Origin: Gammaproteobacteria bacterium
GTDB taxonomy: Bacteria > Pseudomonadota > Gammaproteobacteria > HK1
Direction of reading: 5' to 3'
NCBI GenBank assembly: GCA_012103455.1
Contig: WLWT01000002.1
Coordinates: forward strand, 992,001 to 1,056,000
DNA: 64,000 nucleotides
Translations under genes and position numbers: made by a program
Part shown: in pieces, positions 17,143 through 25,892 of the stretch
Numbering within the stretch: the stretch's first letter is position 1
How the letters are laid out: each line of letters begins with the position of its first letter
The notes under the pieces: model-generated
Databases searched by the model: none
Told to the model about the DNA's origin: nothing
Seen by the model: only the letters and a program-made list of their open reading frames with translations

Positions 17143-18327
17143 TCAGGGTTTCACCGTCAGCCGGCGAGGGTAGTTGGCCAGCGTTCGGGCTGGTCCGGAC
17201 TCGGCGATAACAATACTTTCGGTGATTTCCAGCCCCCAATCCTCAGTCCACAGACCGGGCATAAGATGAAACGTCATATTCGGTTGTAACTCAGTGGTAT
17301 CCGATTCCCTGAAACTGATGGTGCGCTCGCCCCAATCGGGTGGGTAGCTAAGGCCGATGGGATAACCGCAACGTCCCTCCCGGTGAATGCCCGCTTTAGC
17401 CAGCACACCGTGGAAAGCCCGCGCCACGTCTCCCGCCACGTTACCCGGCTGGGCCGCTTCGATGCCGGCTTGCACCCCGTCCATGACGGCGCTCTGTGCC
17501 TCCACCAACGCCCGCGGCGGCGTGCCCAGATAGACCGTGCGGCAAAGCGGTGCGTGGTAGCGGCGGTAGCACCCAGCTATTTCGAAAAACGTGCAGGTCT
17601 CGCGTTCGAAAGGTTTGTCGTTCCAGGTCAGGTGAGCGGCGCAAGCGTCTTTTCCTGTAGGCAGCAGCGGCACGATGGCCGCGTAGTCGCCGCCGAATTC
17701 ATCGGTGCCCGCAATCGCGGCGTGAAAAATATCTGCCACCAAATCGTTCTTGCGCATCCCCGGCTCGATGGTCTGGGCGATCAGGGTATGCATGCGCTCC
17801 ACAATGCGGGCCGCGCGGCCCATATAGACCAATTCCTGCGCGGATTTGACGGCGCGCTGCCAGTTGACGAGCGCCGTCGCGTCCGTCAACCGCGCATTTG
17901 GCAGTTCCCGCTGAAGACAAAGATAGGCGGCGGCGGAGAAATAATAGTTTTCCAGTTCCAGTCCGATGCGCTTTTTATCGAGGCCGCGGTCGCGCAATAG
18001 CCCGGCCAAGTGTTCCATGGCGTGGCGTTCGGGCACCATCACGTAGTCGTCGCAATAGCTGATAACGTCAACTGCATCCATGTACACCGTGCGTAAAGCG
18101 CCGAATCCGTCCATCCGCCGGCCCCACCACAACGGCGGATGGTCCAGGGTGACGACCACGGCTTGATGCACGTAGAACGACCAGCCGTCATAACCGGTCA
18201 GCCAGGCCATATTCGACGGATCGCAGGTAATCATGACCTCTAGACCGGCCGCTTGCATACTTTGGCGCACCCGGTGCAGCCGCGCGGCATATTCCTGGCG
18301 GCTAAATGGCAGTTCGACATCTGGCAT
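17143..18327 (-). CDS. doeA: Ectoine hydrolase (M24 family, DoeA-like)
   Basis: The protein (394 residues from ATG 18327) matches the creatinase/M24 fold and specifically DoeA: ITCDPSNMAWLTGYDGWSFY, YPPDWGERTISF and a C-terminal EITES. DoeA opens the ectoine ring to N-acetyl-diaminobutyrate, the first step of ectoine use as carbon and nitrogen source. A longer start at 18372 exists, but the family begins near PFSRQEYAARL, so I prefer 18327. The other doe genes are not next to it, except possibly the M20 amidohydrolase at 18944 on the other strand. Confidence 0.8.
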   Translation of the reverse strand: MPDVELPFSRQEYAARLHRVRQSMQAAGLEVMITCDPSNMAWLTGYDGWSFYVHQAVVVTLDHPPLWWGRRMDGFGALRTVYMDAVDVISYCDDYVMVPERHAMEHLAGLLRDRGLDKKRIGLELENYYFSAAAYLCLQRELPNARLTDATALVNWQRAVKSAQELVYMGRAARIVERMHTLIAQTIEPGMRKNDLVADIFHAAIAGTDEFGGDYAAIVPLLPTGKDACAAHLTWNDKPFERETCTFFEIAGCYRRYHAPLCRTVYLGTPPRALVEAQSAVMDGVQAGIEAAQPGNVAGDVARAFHGVLAKAGIHREGRCGYPIGLSYPPDWGERTISFRESDTTELQPNMTFHLMPGLWTEDWGLEITESIVIAESGPARTLANYPRRLTVKP

Positions 18328-18386
18328 GGTGGAGGTACTCTTTGGCCTTGGTATCGCGCCAAGGTAACCCATCGCCGGCGGCTAAT

Positions 18387-18446
18387 GGCCCATTAGTTGG
18401 CCCATTCAGTTGGTCCATTGCTGGTCATTACCATTGCTGGTCATTA
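18387..18446. repeat. Two short tandem repeats in the divergent spacer
   Basis: GGCCCATTAGTT, GGCCCATTCAGTT and GGTCCATTG follow each other at 18387-18420. CCATTGCTGGTCATTA is then repeated exactly (18415-18430, 18431-18446). The repeats lie between the divergent doeA-like gene and the 18534 gene. Confidence 0.9.
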
Positions 18447-18533
18447 GAAGGGGGCAAGCCGCGTGCACTGGCGCGGTATACCGGATAGGCTTCATGCTTC
18501 AGCTTTGACCAACATCCAAAAAAGGAGATCACC

Positions 18534-18932
18534 GTGGCGGACGAATCCGAGGGCGCACGTGACCTCAAGGTCGATACGGACAATCTTTACCGCGAAGAAG
18601 TATTTACCGACCTAGGCGCCGGTACCATCCGCCGCTTAACGCCGGTGTTACCTGATGGCTCGGCCGATAGCAGCCGTCAGACGGCCTATATGGGGCAGGC
18701 GCAAGTAGTATCAGCCATGGGCCCGTTGCCGTTGCAATTCCAACTGGAGGCGGACAGTCTGGACGGTGCCATAGAACGCTTCCCCGCCGCCGCTGAACAG
18801 GCGGTCAAACGCATGCTTGATGAAATCCGCGAGCTACAGCGCCAGCAGGCTTCCCAGATCGTGGTACCCGGGGCCGGTGGCGGCCTGCCGCCGGGTATGC
18901 CGGGCGGTGGTGGCGGCATCAAACTGCGTTGA
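18534..18932 (+). CDS. Conserved hypothetical protein, 132 residues
   Basis: The start is GTG at 18534 with a strong AAGGAG ribosome site. The protein is acidic at the N-terminus (NLYREEVFTDLGAGTIRRL), has a central beta-rich block (AQVVSAMGPLPLQFQLEA), a helical part and a Gly/Pro-rich tail. I recall similar uncharacterised proteins in gammaproteobacteria, but no function. No signal or membrane segment is present. It touches the M20 gene downstream, so the two are probably co-transcribed. Confidence 0.75.
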   Translation: MADESEGARDLKVDTDNLYREEVFTDLGAGTIRRLTPVLPDGSADSSRQTAYMGQAQVVSAMGPLPLQFQLEADSLDGAIERFPAAAEQAVKRMLDEIRELQRQQASQIVVPGAGGGLPPGMPGGGGGIKLR

Positions 18933-18943
18933 ATGTGACTCGA

Positions 18944-20155
18944 ATGTCCAAGCAACACGCACAACTGCTAGAGCAGGCGAAGGCCAGCTTCGCCGGGGTG
19001 GTGGCGCTCAGGCGGCAGCTCCACCGCTTTCCTGAGCTCGGCAATGAATTGCCGCGCACCCGCGCTGCCGTGCTCGATTATCTCAGTGATCTGGACCTCG
19101 AATTGCATCTGTCCAATGCCACCAGCGGCATCGTGGCGGTGCTGAGAGGTGAGCGGCCCGGCGCAACCATTCTGCTGCGCGGCGACATGGATGCACTGCC
19201 CATACCGGAGGCTACCGGTCTGCCCTTCGCCTCCGCGATCGCAGGGCGCATGCACGCCTGCGGCCACGATGCGCATACGGCGATGCTGGCCGGCGCGGCG
19301 CGGGTATTGAACGGGCGCCGGGCCGGTCTTCGCGGCACTGTGAGCTTTATGTTTCAGCCGGGCGAGGAAGGGCCGGGCGGTGCCGCGCCCATGCTCGAAG
19401 AAGGACTGCTGGAAGCGGGAGGTAAGCCTGCCGCCGCCTTCGGGTTGCACGTAGCGCCGAACAAACCCAGCGGGGTCATCTACTGCAAAGCCGGTACTAT
19501 CATGGCGAGCGCCGATACCATGAGCGTGCGTCTATTCGGACGCGGTGGGCATGCCTCCATGCCGTACGATGCCAATGATCCGGTGCCGGTGCTTTGCGAG
19601 ATGGTGCAAGCTTTTCAAACCCTGGTTACGCGCCGGTTCGATCCTTTTGACCCCGCCGTCGTGACGGTGGGACTGATACGGGCGGGCACGGTGAGCAATG
19701 TGATCGCGGAGACGGCGGACATGGAGGTAACGGTACGCAGCTTTTCCGATGGGACCCGCCATAAGTTGGTGGAATCATTGCGGCGCGTCTGTGACGGTAT
19801 CGCCGCGGCCCATGATATGCGGGTTGAAGTGTCGTTTTACGACAGATACCCGCCGACGGTCAACACCCCTGATTTTGCCGAGTTTGTCGCACACACCGCC
19901 CGTGCCCTAGTTGGCGAGGATGGCTATGAAGAACTGGAGCGGCCAATCCCAGGGGCGGAGGACTTTTCTTTTGTACTGCAACGCTACGGGGGGGCGTTCG
20001 CCTTCTTGGGCACCTGCCCCGAGGACGTGCAGCCGCAGGAAGCGCCGCAGTGCCATTCCAATCACATGCGCATTGACGAAGCGGCGATGGCCACCGGCGT
20101 GGCCATGCACGCCAGCGTCGTGCTCGATTTCTTAGAGGCCGCCGGGCCAGGCTAG
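18944..20155 (+). CDS. M20 family amidohydrolase (hippurate hydrolase-like)
   Basis: The protein shows the M20D metal-site series: LRGDMDALPI, HACGHDAHTAML, FQPGEEGPGGA and, at the C-terminus, a CHSNHMRIDE segment supplying the last histidine. Such enzymes hydrolyse N-acyl amino acids. Given the nearby ectoine hydrolase, an N-acetyl-diaminobutyrate deacetylase role (a second DoeB type) is possible but unproven. Start is ATG 18944, or TTG 18929 overlapping the previous stop. All metal ligands appear intact. Confidence 0.8.
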   Translation: MSKQHAQLLEQAKASFAGVVALRRQLHRFPELGNELPRTRAAVLDYLSDLDLELHLSNATSGIVAVLRGERPGATILLRGDMDALPIPEATGLPFASAIAGRMHACGHDAHTAMLAGAARVLNGRRAGLRGTVSFMFQPGEEGPGGAAPMLEEGLLEAGGKPAAAFGLHVAPNKPSGVIYCKAGTIMASADTMSVRLFGRGGHASMPYDANDPVPVLCEMVQAFQTLVTRRFDPFDPAVVTVGLIRAGTVSNVIAETADMEVTVRSFSDGTRHKLVESLRRVCDGIAAAHDMRVEVSFYDRYPPTVNTPDFAEFVAHTARALVGEDGYEELERPIPGAEDFSFVLQRYGGAFAFLGTCPEDVQPQEAPQCHSNHMRIDEAAMATGVAMHASVVLDFLEAAGPG

Positions 20156-20190
20156 CTCGGAATAATCAGCGCCTTGGAGGATATTGCTAC

Positions 20191-20667
20191 ATGTTCGTCG
20201 ATGACATTGCGGGTATTCGCCGGATTTTAAGCGAGTGCAAAACGGTCGCCATGGTGGGGTTATCCGCCCATTGGTACAGACCGAGTTTCTTCGCCGCCAA
20301 ATATTTGCAAGAACAGGGTTTCAAAGTGATCTCGGTGACACCGCAATACGAAGAGGTGTTGGGCGAGCCGTGTTTTGCCAAATTGGAAGATGTGCCTGAG
20401 CCGGTGGACGTAGTGGATTGTTTTCGCCGCGCTGAGGAAATCCCGGCGCTGGCCGAGAGTGCCGTGGTCATCGGTGCCAAAGTGTTGTGGCAGCAATTGG
20501 GTATCAACAACCCGCAGGCTACGGCGATCGCCGCGGCGGGCGGTTTGGATGTGGTGGCGGATCGTTGCATGAAAATCGAGCACGCGCGCCTGTTCGGCGG
20601 CCTCAATTTCATCGGCGTTAACACCAAAGTGATCTCGGCCAAGAGGCCGTTGCCAAAAAGCCGTTGA
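20191..20667 (+). CDS. CoA-binding domain protein (YccU-like)
   Basis: The 158-residue protein is a single Rossmann-type CoA-binding domain (KTVAMVGLSAHWYRPSFFAA; FKVISVTPQY; DVVDCFRRAEEI; NPQATAIAAAGGLDVVADRC), matching YccU-like proteins in length and motif order. It probably binds CoA or an acyl-CoA, with no known reaction. GGAGG upstream supports the ATG. The frame is intact. Confidence 0.85.
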   Translation: MFVDDIAGIRRILSECKTVAMVGLSAHWYRPSFFAAKYLQEQGFKVISVTPQYEEVLGEPCFAKLEDVPEPVDVVDCFRRAEEIPALAESAVVIGAKVLWQQLGINNPQATAIAAAGGLDVVADRCMKIEHARLFGGLNFIGVNTKVISAKRPLPKSR

Positions 20668-20879
20668 ACGTGCCGCGCTAGGATTTCGTTCAGCGTACTA
20701 ACAGCGCTGAGTGGAAGTTTAGCGACCCCGACTTACAACAATGGCCAACATTGCGATGCGCGTCCATGCCGTTGTTGTGGGCCGCGAACGCACCGGCATC
20801 CTATTCTTTTTTATCAACCCGGTCCGCACCGTCAGGCGGCAGCGATTCCAACAATACAGTCACTCGGTAAAAGGCTAAG

Positions 20880-20979
20880 GGGTATCTCTAAAAGTTACGA
20901 GTCTCGCGCTTCGCAGAAGCGTAAGTGGCTGATCTTATCGATCGGAAAATTGCAGAATATGGATTAGTTAGAGATGCCC
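20880..20979. repeat. 100-bp element with GGGYATCTCTAA inverted ends
   Basis: The left end GGGTATCTCTAA (20880) and right end TTAGAGATGCCC (20968-20979) are inverted repeats with one mismatch. They resemble the ends of the 140-bp elements (GGGCACCTCTAA), but the interior is unrelated and no target duplication is seen. It borders the broken integrase. Confidence 0.6.
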
Positions 20980-20984
20980 TTGAG

Positions 20985-21290
20985 TCAATACGATTGGGAT
21001 GCGCTGAGGTGCGCGCGCTGGGCAAATGAAGAATTACAATCGCATTTAAGGTTTGCTTCTGAGTGGCAGGCACGACAGCCCGTTGTGTAACCAAGTCCGA
21101 CATGAACCGGCGTGCGTGCCAAGCACTCAGCGCTGCCAGATCAAGCTGGCGGCCGGCGCATAAAGCGCCTCATCCATCCGAGGTAAGCTTGCTCCGTTCG
21201 TATCAAATAATGCCGAAGCCGAATCTCCGCGCTGAGCTTGCGCAGTGCATTCTTCGCATCACTTGATAACTCTTCCACAGCAGATCTTCC
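20985..21290 (-). pseudogene. IntI-like tyrosine integrase, N-terminal relic
   Basis: The minus strand reads ALRKLSAEIRLRHYLIRTEQ, then AYLGWMRRFMRR (21290 to about 21165). After a frameshift it reads FMSDLVTQRAVVPATQKQTL and NAIVILH (to about 21030). This is the order and spacing of the N-terminal SAM-like domain of integron integrases (family form RYxHYSxRTExAYVxWIxxFI and STQxQALNALLFLY). The catalytic domain is absent. It points away from the cassette-like array to the right, as intI does in integrons. Confidence 0.65.
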
Positions 21291-21499
21291 TCACAGTCCG
21301 AAGAATGCGTAAAGGCTAGCTCGAACAGATGAGGCCTCGTGTCATCGGAGAGCTTGCCTTTAGTAGGTTCCAGCCGCACAGCTTTCGCGTTGTAATACGA
21401 ACCAACGCCGCGTATTGACAGACATTAGGCAAAGACAAAAAAGACTAATCACGTAACTCATTGACTAAGAAGGGAAATAAGAGTAGAAACTCCACCAGA

Positions 21500-22060
21500 G
21501 TGAGAAAACCGGATGAATACCAAGCGCAAGCAAGAAAGCAAACCAAAAAGCCCTTCAAAGTAATTGGCACAAGATGATTTTAAATTCAATAAACGATGGT
21601 TGAAGTGCGTTTGTCCAGCAGGCGAAGGGCTCACTTTGCGAGCTGTTCGTGACAACGGACATGGAAAAAAATAGCCTACTTTGAAGGGCGGCTATTACAA
21701 TGTCGAAATTGTCCGCTTAAGGTGCGCTGCATGAAGAATCCCTTGTCAGCCGAACATTGTCATGGAAATGGGCGGCAAGTATCGTTCATCGTTGACCACA
21801 TAAGAAATAAAACAAGTTATACAGATTGGATGAAAGAACGGGTTGATTCGGATGAAGGTAAACCTATCTATAGTCATCGTATGTCTGTTGTTGAACCGGT
21901 CTTTACGAACATAGGAACGAACAAGGGATTAAGCCGATTGAATTTGCGAGGGCAAAAAAAGGTTCAGGCGCAATGGCAGCTATATTCAATAGTACACAAT
22001 GTAGAAAAGTCGATGAATTATGGTCCATTGGCGGCATAGAAAGCCATATTTGGCTTTGAT
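21500..22060 (+). pseudogene. IS1182-type transposase C-terminal remnant
   Basis: The last 105 codons (to 22039) read MKERVDSDEGKPIYSHRM, VVEPVFTNIGTNKGLSRLNL and QWQLYSIVHNVEK, the C-terminal signature of IS1182-type DDE transposases. Upstream, WLKCVCPAGEGLTLRAVRDN and CRNCPLKVRCMKNP continue the cysteine-rich stretch, but a frameshift in the poly-A run near 21665 splits them. The DNA is much more AT-rich than its surroundings, so it came from a different genome. No terminal inverted repeats were found. Confidence 0.75.
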
Positions 22061-22250
22061 GTTGCAATTATAATATTGAATTATTCAGCAAAACGATAAA
22101 CTACCCAAAGAATGCAAAATTGTGCTTGTCAATGAAATTGATATTTATTTATGTTATTCAAAGCGACCCGATCTGCTGCTTTGGTCTAAATTGATTTTTC
22201 TACAGCCTCGTTGGGCGCAACGTTGCGTGGTCGCAATGTAGGTAGTAGTC

Positions 22251-23303
22251 GTGATTCGAAGTCCGACAGCATTGATCATTGGCGCTGGCGCTAGTAAAGA
22301 GTTCGGATTGCCTACTGGCGACGAGCTTAAACAGCAAATTGCCCGAGCACTCGACATTCGTTACGACTTGTTAACCCAATCAACCGGTGCTAGGCTGATT
22401 AAGTCGGCGTTTACTGTCGCGGCGGAGAAACAAACCGGTTCATTAGACATTGGTCCGTACCTTTCCCAAGCCCATCGAATTCGGGGCGCATTACTCCAGG
22501 CAATCTCCATCGACAATCTTCTCGATGCACACAAGGGTAACAACGCTCTGGAACTATGCGGGAAGTTAGCAATCGCGATCTCAATTCTGAGCGCAGAACG
22601 AAATAGCAACCTATGGATCGATGCAAGAGCGCGGGAATCCCGATTACCTTTCGAGCATTTGAAGAAGTCATGGGCAATCCCCTTCTGGCAGATTCTTACT
22701 GAGAACTGCGAATTTTCGGACCTCCCAGATCGACTTGCCCGGATTACAGTGATTACGTTCAATTACGACCGGTGTATTGAACATTTCCTCTACGAATCAA
22801 TTCAAAACTACTTCGGAGTGGAACCCGATGCAGCCGCTCGCGTACTTGAGTGTCTGACAATATTTCATGTCTATGGTCGAGTCGGTCCATTGCCTTGGCA
22901 GTGTGCGATAGACTCGATTCCGTACGGTGGAGAACCGAGTCCAGAACAGTTGTTCAGATTGGCGCTAGGGATAAGGACTTTTACCGAAGGCACTGATCCG
23001 AAAACTAGCGATATTCGCTCTATCCGGCAGCGTTACGCTAGCGCGGAGAAAGTACTGTTTCTTGGATTTGGTTTTCACCGACTAAATTTGGAAGTTTTCT
23101 GTGGAGACAATAACCCTCACATTGGGGGAGGACCGGTCCGATACTATGCGACGGCCACGGGCATTTCGAATTCTGACTGCGACGCGATAAAGCGAGAACT
23201 GGGGCAGTTATGCGAAATCCGAGCGGAGTACTTCGAAATTCGAAACGATCTCTATTGCCATCAAATATTTTCTGAGTACTGGAGGAGTCTGACATGGTCG
23301 TAG
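22251..23303 (+). CDS. SIR2-like protein, putative NADase, possible phage defence
   Basis: The 350-residue protein has the SIR2-type NAD-binding start LIIGAGASKEFGLPTGDEL, a central ITFNYDRCIE block and FHVYGRVG, where the histidine corresponds to the SIR2 catalytic base. Stand-alone SIR2-like proteins of this kind are often defence effectors that deplete NAD during phage infection. No sensor or partner gene is next to it; it would have to sense infection itself. The start is GTG. Codon use and GC are lower than in the flanking core genes. It appears intact. Confidence 0.75.
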   Translation: MIRSPTALIIGAGASKEFGLPTGDELKQQIARALDIRYDLLTQSTGARLIKSAFTVAAEKQTGSLDIGPYLSQAHRIRGALLQAISIDNLLDAHKGNNALELCGKLAIAISILSAERNSNLWIDARARESRLPFEHLKKSWAIPFWQILTENCEFSDLPDRLARITVITFNYDRCIEHFLYESIQNYFGVEPDAAARVLECLTIFHVYGRVGPLPWQCAIDSIPYGGEPSPEQLFRLALGIRTFTEGTDPKTSDIRSIRQRYASAEKVLFLGFGFHRLNLEVFCGDNNPHIGGGPVRYYATATGISNSDCDAIKRELGQLCEIRAEYFEIRNDLYCHQIFSEYWRSLTWS

Positions 23304-23337
23304 GACCGTTCTATGTTCTCGGTCCCGGAGAGTCCGC

Positions 23338-23403
23338 GCCCAACAAGTGCTTGGAGACGGACCTTCGCGGGCGCTGCGCGCCCGCTCAAGCCTGGCGTTG
23401 TAC
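23338..23403 (+). repeat. attC-like recombination site 1
   Basis: The segment starts GCCCAAC (RYYYAAC consensus) and ends GTTGTAC (GTTRRRY with one mismatch). Between them GCTTG pairs with CAAGC, and the central GCGGGCGC and GCGCCCGC form a perfect stem around TGC. Size (66 bp) and symmetry fit an integron attC. Confidence 0.6.
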
Positions 23404-23589
23404 GAGTCGGCTAGCGCTGGCGAGGTAGGCCGAGGCCCCGCCGTAGGTAGTCAAGCGGTGATGTCGCCCGCACTGCCCGTATACGGCAGTGTATACGATG
23501 CACCATTCAAGACATCTTCCAACGTCACTTTAGTGCGTTCAAATCAAACCATCGGCTGGCGCTCCATCAACACCACGCGGCGCGGGCAT

Positions 23590-24560
23590 TAGCTCACTGT
23601 AGAACCGCTGCATGGGGTGGCCCTGTTCGGCGCTGCGACAATGGCCATATCAATGGTGTGGGGTACAAACTTTTGTCGCCATCGCGACTGCCCACCGTGT
23701 CACGCTTTGGCGACCGAGCGTTGGTTCAATGCGCAACGCGCTCGATTATCGGACTGTGTACACCGCCACATCGTGTTCACCCTGCCGAGCGCGCTTCGGC
23801 TGCTGTTTCGGTTGAACCAACGAAAGCTCACCGGTGCATTGTTTGGCGCCGTGCATCAATCGATGAGCACCTTATGCAAAGACCCCCGCTACATGGGCGC
23901 TACACCTGGACTGTTGCTGGCCCGTCACACCTAGGGGCGCAACTGGTCCTATCCCCCTCACATCCACTGCCTAGTCAGCGAAGGCGGACTCGATAGCGAA
24001 GGTCAGTGGCGCACGCCCAAGCGGGCGGCGTTCGTGTGGCCGGCCAAAGCATTGATGCCTCTGTTTCGCGGCCAACTGCGGCCAAGATTCTCGAACTTCT
24101 CCAAGCCGGGCAACTTCGATTGCCCTCGCAAATGAGCGCTCAGCGCCTTTGCAACCCGCTCAACCCACTCGGCCGCTCGCCCTGGCACGTCCCTATCGGC
24201 CAACGCTATACCCATGGCCAAGGGGTCGCGAGGTATTGGGCTCGCTAGGTGTGCGGCGGGCGACACTACGCCGGCACCCTGAGCGATTCATCGCCCGCTA
24301 TCTCGATCATGTCCCGGCCCTTCGGCAACGCACCGTGCGCCCCTACCGATGGTATGCGTCGAGTTGCAACGAGCCACTCAATAGCGCCCGCCACGCGTTG
24401 GGCCAACCACCGCTCAGCGACCCCGAGCCGGTGGACTCGATGGCCTTCGTTCAACGCCATCACCCACAGTCTGTGCGCCGTCAGCACTGCGCCGCGCCGC
24501 TACACCTGGCCGAGCGCGTTGGCTCACCGAGGGCCACCGTGAGCCGGCGGCGGCTCCACC
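23590..24560 (+). pseudogene. IS91-family transposase remnant
   Basis: The frames read CRHRDCPPCHALATERWF, HRHIVFTLPSALRLLFRL and LVSEGGLDSEGQWRTPKR, the zinc-binding and rolling-circle domains of IS91-type transposases. A TAG stands where HTWG is expected (23932-23934), another stop precedes the RYTHGQGVARYWAR block, and later parts lie in other frames. It is inserted between attC-like site 1 and the GIY-YIG-like gene. Bases 23404-23590 show nothing else recognisable. Confidence 0.75.
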
Positions 24561-24566
24561 GACCCC

Positions 24567-25184
24567 GTGCGGGCCTCAAAACTTTACGCTCTCCCGAGCG
24601 GTTTCGAGTTGGAGGCCGACTCGTTGAGTTTCGAGCGGGAACTCATTGCCACCATCGGCAGGCACGATCTCGGCACCGGGCCACTGACTAACCAGACAGA
24701 CGGTGGCGAAGGTCCCTCGAATCCGTCCGAAGAATCACGACAGCGACATCTGGCATCGCTCGGCGGAGAGGCAGACGACCCGGAACGCCGCCCTATCAAT
24801 GAGTTCTTCAATGCCATCGGAGGAAAACAGTCATCAGTGCCCGTAAAGCCGCTATCGTCCTGGCGACACGTGGAACCCCTTCGCGCGAGCGTCAAGAAGA
24901 TTGGACCCACGGACCGTATGGCAAAGGCGATTGTCGCGATCGCGAACGAGTTAATGCTGTTCGTGAATTCTCCGATTCCGAGACTTGTCGTAGTCCGCGG
25001 AACTGAGTTCTTGATCGAGAATGGCTGTGGCCGGGAAATGATTAAGGCGGGCGTCGTCCGTCTATCTGAACGTGTCTCGGATCCTCGCGATGAGGTGATG
25101 CAGTTGACGTCGCTCGGGTTTCGGCATGTTCGCGATGTCATATCAGAAAGCCGCCTGATCGAACTTGGTGTGCTCGAACCATGA
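24567..25184 (+). CDS. GIY-YIG-like nuclease domain protein, N-terminus probably lost
   Basis: The first 60 residues (RASKLYALPSGFELEADSL, FERELIATIGRHDLGTGPLT, NQTDGGEG) match the second half of LEM-3-like GIY-YIG domains, in which ERELI and the N-x-TDGGEG motif recur. The GIY and YIG strands themselves should lie upstream but are replaced by the IS91 remnant, so the protein is probably truncated and inactive. The C-terminal 120 residues are unrecognised (PLRASVKKIGPTDRMAKAIV). An attC-like site follows 41 bases after the stop. Confidence 0.6.
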   Translation: MRASKLYALPSGFELEADSLSFERELIATIGRHDLGTGPLTNQTDGGEGPSNPSEESRQRHLASLGGEADDPERRPINEFFNAIGGKQSSVPVKPLSSWRHVEPLRASVKKIGPTDRMAKAIVAIANELMLFVNSPIPRLVVVRGTEFLIENGCGREMIKAGVVRLSERVSDPRDEVMQLTSLGFRHVRDVISESRLIELGVLEP

Positions 25185-25224
25185 CCATGAGGACCGCCTC
25201 CGCGGCGCGGCGAGAGTTGGTGCC

Positions 25225-25299
25225 GCCCAACAACACGATCGACAGCAACCGGGTTACCCGCTGCGCGGGCGCCCCGGCGCGTCATCGTGAACGTTATGT
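25225..25299 (+). repeat. attC-like recombination site 2
   Basis: It begins GCCCAAC and ends GTTATGT (one mismatch to GTTRRRY). CACGAT near the left end pairs with ATCGTG near the right end, and CCCGC pairs with GCGGG in the centre. It follows the GIY-YIG-like gene and overlaps the last codons of the ParE-type toxin on the other strand. Confidence 0.6.
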
Positions 25300-25608
25300 G
25301 CTCAAGCGGTCTCGCCAATATCCCGGACGGCGAGCGTCGTGAGCGAATGCTAAGACGACGATCTCATCTTCCTGGCAATGAACGATAATGCTGAATGGGA
25401 ATCGACGCAGGACAAGACGCTTGAGTCCGGCGACACCTGCTTCCCCTGGGACTGGAGCAAGGGGGACGATGCCCTCTTCAATAAGATCCAACGCGGCATC
25501 GAGAGCAGCCTCAAACTGCGCCCCGAGTCCAGGACGCTCATCTTCGTACCACTGTGTAGCTTCGGCGGCTTCTTCGGTCGCCGCCTCATGGATACGCAGA
25601 ACCGTCAA
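25294..25608 (-). CDS. ParE/RelE-type toxin
   Basis: The 104-residue protein has the RelE/ParE fold pattern: RIHEAATEEAAEATQWYEDE, a central GLKRLVLRRFPFSIIVHCQE and the C-terminal AFAHDARRPGYWRDRL. ParE-family toxins inhibit gyrase. It overlaps the antitoxin gene by four bases. Its stop lies inside attC-like site 2. It is encoded opposite to the array direction, an arrangement known for toxin-antitoxin cassettes that keep their own promoter. Confidence 0.85.
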   Translation of the reverse strand: MTVLRIHEAATEEAAEATQWYEDERPGLGAQFEAALDAALDLIEEGIVPLAPVPGEAGVAGLKRLVLRRFPFSIIVHCQEDEIVVLAFAHDARRPGYWRDRLST

Positions 25609-25844
25609 CGGCGTTGCAAGCGTTCTTTCAGTCGCTCGCGAAACTCTGCCCGACTATGTAGTTCGGCCGTACCTGCCTTTACTTCAGCTAACCTTCGAAG
25701 CAATTCAGCGTCCCATTGGTCAATTGCGCCCGGATCGGGCGTACCATCGAGACTGGCGACAAGGTCATGGGCAAGTTCCGCGCGCTCGTCCTCAGGCAGG
25801 TCCATAGCGGTCGCCTTGACAGCGGCAAGTGATTGATTTGCCAT
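25605..25844 (-). CDS. Addiction-module antitoxin
   Basis: I use ATG 25844 (MANQSLAAVKATAMDLPEDE); upstream codons to 25901 look like noise. The 79-residue product matches small addiction-module antitoxins (LPEDERAELAHDLVASLDG, then WDAELLRRLAEVKAG). It should bind the ParE-type toxin encoded four bases into its end and repress the shared promoter located at about 25850-25890. Confidence 0.8.
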   Translation of the reverse strand: MANQSLAAVKATAMDLPEDERAELAHDLVASLDGTPDPGAIDQWDAELLRRLAEVKAGTAELHSRAEFRERLKERLQRR

Positions 25845-25892
25845 GAAATATATAAACCCGCAAGCCAGCAATAATGAACGCAAGGATACCGC

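Larger units (their letters stand above)
22210..23403 (+). mobile_element. Integron-type gene cassette carrying the SIR2-like gene
   Basis: GTTGGGC at 22210-22216 fits the integron core site GTTRRRY. The single gene follows after about 35 bases, and an imperfect attC-like palindrome (23338-23403) follows its stop after 34 bases. That is the layout of a gene cassette. The IntI-like relic lies to the left in divergent orientation, separated by an IS1182-type insertion. Cassette status is inference from these parts. Confidence 0.55.

Noticed and set aside
21235..21400. Minus-strand open frame upstream of the integrase relic (YYNAKAVRLEPTKGKLSDD)
   Set aside because: It reads like coding sequence but matches no family I know and overlaps the integrase start in another frame.
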